NCBI RefSeq assembly: GCF_021869535.1
Contig: NW_026262712.1
Location: forward strand, 105,831,640 to 105,895,639
Direction: 5' to 3'
DNA from: Mytilus californianus
Taxonomy: Eukaryota; Mollusca; Bivalvia; Mytilida; Mytilidae
DNA length: 64,000 nt
In this document: positions 60,526 to 64,000 of the stretch, piece by piece
How positions within the stretch are numbered: position 1 is the stretch's first letter
Layout: each line of letters starts with the position of its first letter
The notes under the pieces: generated by a model
The model's input: only the letters and a program-made list of their open reading frames with translations
Told to the model about the DNA's origin: nothing
The model's database searches: none
Made by a program: the position numbers and the translations under genes

Positions 60526-61516
60526 GTAATGAACTTTTAAAAAAATTGTAAGGAGGATTATTCCATTGTGATAGAACTTAAGTAGGGTTTTCTTTATCAA
60601 TTTGAAAAAAAAAAAAATACTGAACTCCAAGGCAAATTCAAAAAGGGGATGTATATAAAAACTGACAAAATCAAACGCTATCAATCAACAGAACAAGTAA
60701 AAAACAACTGCCATATTCCTAACTTGGTACAGGCATTTTCTAGTTTTATAGCTAGCTAAACCTCCCACTTTTATGACAGTCAGATTTTGAATAAAACGGC
60801 ATATTCACATGCGGAATATCAGTATTTCAAAAGTCAATTAAACCACATATTTACCTCATCAAAAGACAGTAATTGTATACTATTACACATGTAATTTAAA
60901 TTACAACCAAAGTGCAATTTGAATGTATTGTTTAATCCCATTACCAGTACAAACATTAAGATTTTTTTTCAAAAAAGAAAACAGAAGAAGAATATGCACA
61001 CTAAGACTAATATCATAACATAATTATTGAAAGCTCACCTCAACAAAAATTAGGAAACTATCTGAGTATCTTTTCATCCATATTCACCTCTGTGTGCTTG
61101 TCCATAACTTGCGATTTGAAAAGGATTGATGTAAAGTCATAATATGATAAACAAAGTATCTTGTTCAAAATAATGGTTATGTGATCCACGATTTAGGGGG
61201 AACTACCTTTGATTAAAGTTCACTCTTATTACCCATAGAAAAAATACTATGTGGTGTCTAACCTTCCTGTAATTTTTTTCCTGGAATAGCCCTTATTCAA
61301 CAAAACATAAGAACTGTAATGCTAGAGGCATTCTCTAAACACTCAAGAAGATAAATCACAATAAAAGTTTTGTTTCTTTGGTATACTAGTTATTCATAGT
61401 ATTTCTTAAGATGAGTTTTTTTCGTGTTCAACACTATTTTCCTCTTTCTGATCTGAATAAAACAGGATTAAAGGGAAATGTCTATTTAGACAGATAACTA
61501 AAAACAGAAGATAAAC
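60526..61516 (+). other. Intronic AT-rich DNA, no gene
   Basis: I looked here for the missing membrane-segment exon (a hydrophobic stretch of ~20 codons after an AG) and found none. Confidence 0.6.
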
Positions 61517-64000
61517 ATTTTTATGCCCCCGCCGTAGCGGTGGGGGCATTAAGTTTTACCCTTGTCCGTCTGTACGGACGAACGTACATCCGTCCGTACG
61601 TCCCAAAATTGGTTTCCGTTCTCTAACTTGAGTTTGCCTCAACCAAATGTTATGAAACTTATAACCAATGCTTATTACCACAAAACACAGATCAAGTTTG
61701 AATTTTGGTGCATCACTTTAACCGTTCTAGAGTTATGCCCCTTTATAAATGGAAAAGTTGCTGAATTTTTCGTTTCCGTTCTCTTACTTAAGTTTGCCTC
61801 AACCAAATGTTATGAAACCTATACACAATGCTTATTACCACAAAACACAGATCAAGTTTGAATTTTGGTGGCGTCACTTTAACCGTTCTAGAGTTATGCC
61901 CCTTTTTAAATGGAAAAATTGCAAAATTTTTATTTTCTTCAAAATATCAAGTAATTTTTAAAATTGGAGTTATCTTCCTTTGTCCATGATTATAGTTGAA
62001 TCAACTACAATAAATGCTTTATACAATGCAATGTTTAGTTTTGACTTCCACCGATAAAACACAGATTAAGTTGAATTTGGGTAGTGTCACTTTAATCATT
62101 ATTGAGTTATTCCCCTTTATAAATCGAAAGATTGCAAAATTTTTAGTTTCCATTCTGTAACTTAAGTTTGCCCCAACTAAACATTATGAAACCTATACAC
62201 AATATTCATTACCACAAAACTAAGATCAAGTACAAATTTTTTGTTGCTGTTTTCTAAGTTTAGTTTGCCTCAACCAAATGTTATGAAACTTATACACTAT
62301 GCTTATTAGGGCTATTCCATTAAAAAGGAGGTACTAGGGTCGGAAGGCAATTTTTAAGTACCCCCATGACCAAGAGGAATGTACCATGTATCTTAACACC
62401 AACCAACAGGAAGTCGTTTCATGATAATACAAGAACCAACTGGAATATATCTAACTTATTTTTTACTGGCCCTTCAAAATTGAGAAGAAATTACCTCTTG
62501 GAATTGTAGATATATGTATACTCTATAAAAACATCTACATGTAATATCAACATTTATTAATGATAAAGAAAATTACTGTCACATTTCATTGGATTTTGAC
62601 ATGAAAATTTTTGAACTAAAAGTTATTTTGAGTTTCTGTATAAAATATTTCATGCTTTTTCTTCGTTTTCCATATATCGTTTGGTTTTCAATTCTAGTGT
62701 TTATATTTCATCATCATAGATGTATTTTGTCACCTGCCTAGAATTATTTTTTTTTTTTATTGTATTTGATCGGCAAACCCGGAATTACCCTTATCCGACC
62801 CCGGAATCTGATCCGGTATTGTAATCGTCTTTATTTCCAGTTTATGGCATCCATTGTTTTTCATTGTTTTTGTTAGTCAGAAACGATTTTACTCTTATTT
62901 ACACATTACTTGTTGGCGATTTTCAGTATAAAGCTAGCGGTTGAACAAAATCAGCATCACTGTCATGAATAATAAAGATAAAATAAAATTTTGTGGTCGT
63001 TTGGAGGTTTTGGTCCCAAATTGAAAATTGGGAAAAACGTAGGGTATTTGCCATTGCCAATAGGAATGGTTCCGGTATTTGGACCCTGTGGAATACTAGA
63101 AAAAATCCCTGGAGGGTTATACGATCTCAATAGTAATATGGCTTTAAAATGACCATACTGATGGCTAAAAAGGTCGGCAAAGTTAATTTTTATTTTCTTT
63201 CAAATCGAAGGTCCGTCAGGCCTAGCTAGTAACAAAAACGAAAGTCTGATTGCAATAGTGGGAGGTCGCGGACCTCGGATAATTTGAACCTCCGAATATT
63301 ATTTTCAATAGAATTTGACATCGTTCGTCATGTGCTTGTCATTAAAGGGAAGTAACTCTTGCACTTCCGGAACTGGTACCATAGGTACATGTAGAATACA
63401 ACGTTGAGCCTGCCGCTGCGTAAGTGGCGGGAACAGTTATGTTTTCCAAAATATCACGATATGAGCAGGAGACAGAAACAATCGGTTATATAAGTCCTTG
63501 CAAAAACAATTAATAATAAATAACGAAAAATAACACGATGAAACCGACAGTCATGAAAACTGACTGTCAAAGAACACCAACAACCAACAATACTTCGTTT
63601 CTCTAAACACCAAGGGCCACTGGCCATAAACACTTCAACACATCAACAACCAACAGGATTTTTTATAATTGCCGTCCGACCCTGGTACATTTTTTTTAAT
63701 GGAATAGCCCTTACTACATAATACAGATTAAGTACAAAATTTGGTGGTTACACTTTTACCATTCTTGAGTTATGTCCCTTTATAAACATAAAAATTGCTG
63801 AATTTTTCGTTTCTGTTCTCTAACTTTAGTTTGTCTCAACCAAATGTTATAAAACTTATACACAACCGTTCTAGAGTTATGCATGTTTACAAATAGAAAA
63901 ATTGCTGAATTTTTTAGTTTCTGTTCTCTACTTAAGTTAGCCTCAACCAAATGTTATGAGACTTACACACAATGCTTATTACCACAAAACTCAGATCAAG
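61517..64000 (+). repeat. Repeat family 1, long copy, interrupted and running off the window
   Basis: Starts TTTTTATG with a hairpin at 61523-61549 (12-bp stem, TAG loop), a CCGT-rich stretch (61562-61605), then ~150-bp units with GTTTGCCTCAACCAAATGTT. Interrupted by the element 62309-63710 and resumes in register at 63711. Open frames at 61562-61961 are repeat-derived. Confidence 0.88.
62309..63710. mobile_element. 1.4-kb PIF/Harbinger-like non-autonomous element
   Basis: About 43-bp inverted termini starting GGGCTATTCCATTAAAAA with five mismatches between ends, flanked by TTA (62306-62308, 63711-63713). The interrupted host repeat continues across exactly, confirming the borders. Internal sequence has CAACAACCAACA SINE-like tails near 63570-63655 and no transposase. 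Confidence 0.88.

Noticed and set aside
62820..62880. Hydrophobic stretch as the missing NUP210 membrane exon
   Set aside because: Lies inside the Harbinger-like element, has no proper acceptor and no flanking NUP210 similarity.

Overview
The window is animal nuclear DNA, most consistent with a bivalve mollusc and probably a mussel. The reasons are AT-rich introns full of interspersed repeats of bivalve type (recognised from memory, not from a search), long introns with GT-AG borders, and one vertebrate-like gene spread over almost the whole window. There is no prokaryotic content.

The one host gene I can support is NUP210 (gp210), the luminal transmembrane nucleoporin of the nuclear pore, on the + strand. 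Thirty-eight consecutive exons from 1969 to 60525 give an uninterrupted frame of 4878 nt (1626 codons). All have AG/GT borders and the phases agree at every junction. The signal peptide and first ~200 residues lie upstream of base 1. The membrane segment and cytoplasmic tail lie beyond base 64000. No regulatory region of the gene is inside the window.

Everything else sits in its introns. The largest item is an apparently intact non-LTR retrotransposon at 14988-21537, antisense to the gene. It has an 11-bp target duplication, a poly(A) tail, an ORF1 with an N-terminal RNA-binding-like region, three CCHC knuckles and an SGNH-esterase-like domain, and an L1/Tx1-type ORF2. Other introns hold a 3.2-kb 31-bp minisatellite (11115-14337), a 29-bp minisatellite (28756-29362), two TTAA-flanked inverted-repeat elements (7809-10430, 40132-41536), two relatives flanked by TTA (7206-7367, 62309-63710), a TA-flanked element (34289-35185), a tRNA-derived SINE with a 12-bp target duplication (35779-36027), foldback hairpins, a reverse-transcriptase fossil split by later insertions (47330-49372), and several repeat families with a hairpin near each end and internal tandem repeats.

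The most unusual signal is local. At four separate NUP210 exons the exon edge, with its splice site, has been tandemly copied into the neighbouring intron (after 6450, after 37887, after 53179, before 55326). The copies range from nearly identical to heavily decayed, which suggests a repeated process in this gene. A second theme is a composite of foldback hairpin plus a segment carrying TGACGTCA and CCAATCAGA, seen at 5290-5718 and 26466-26780.
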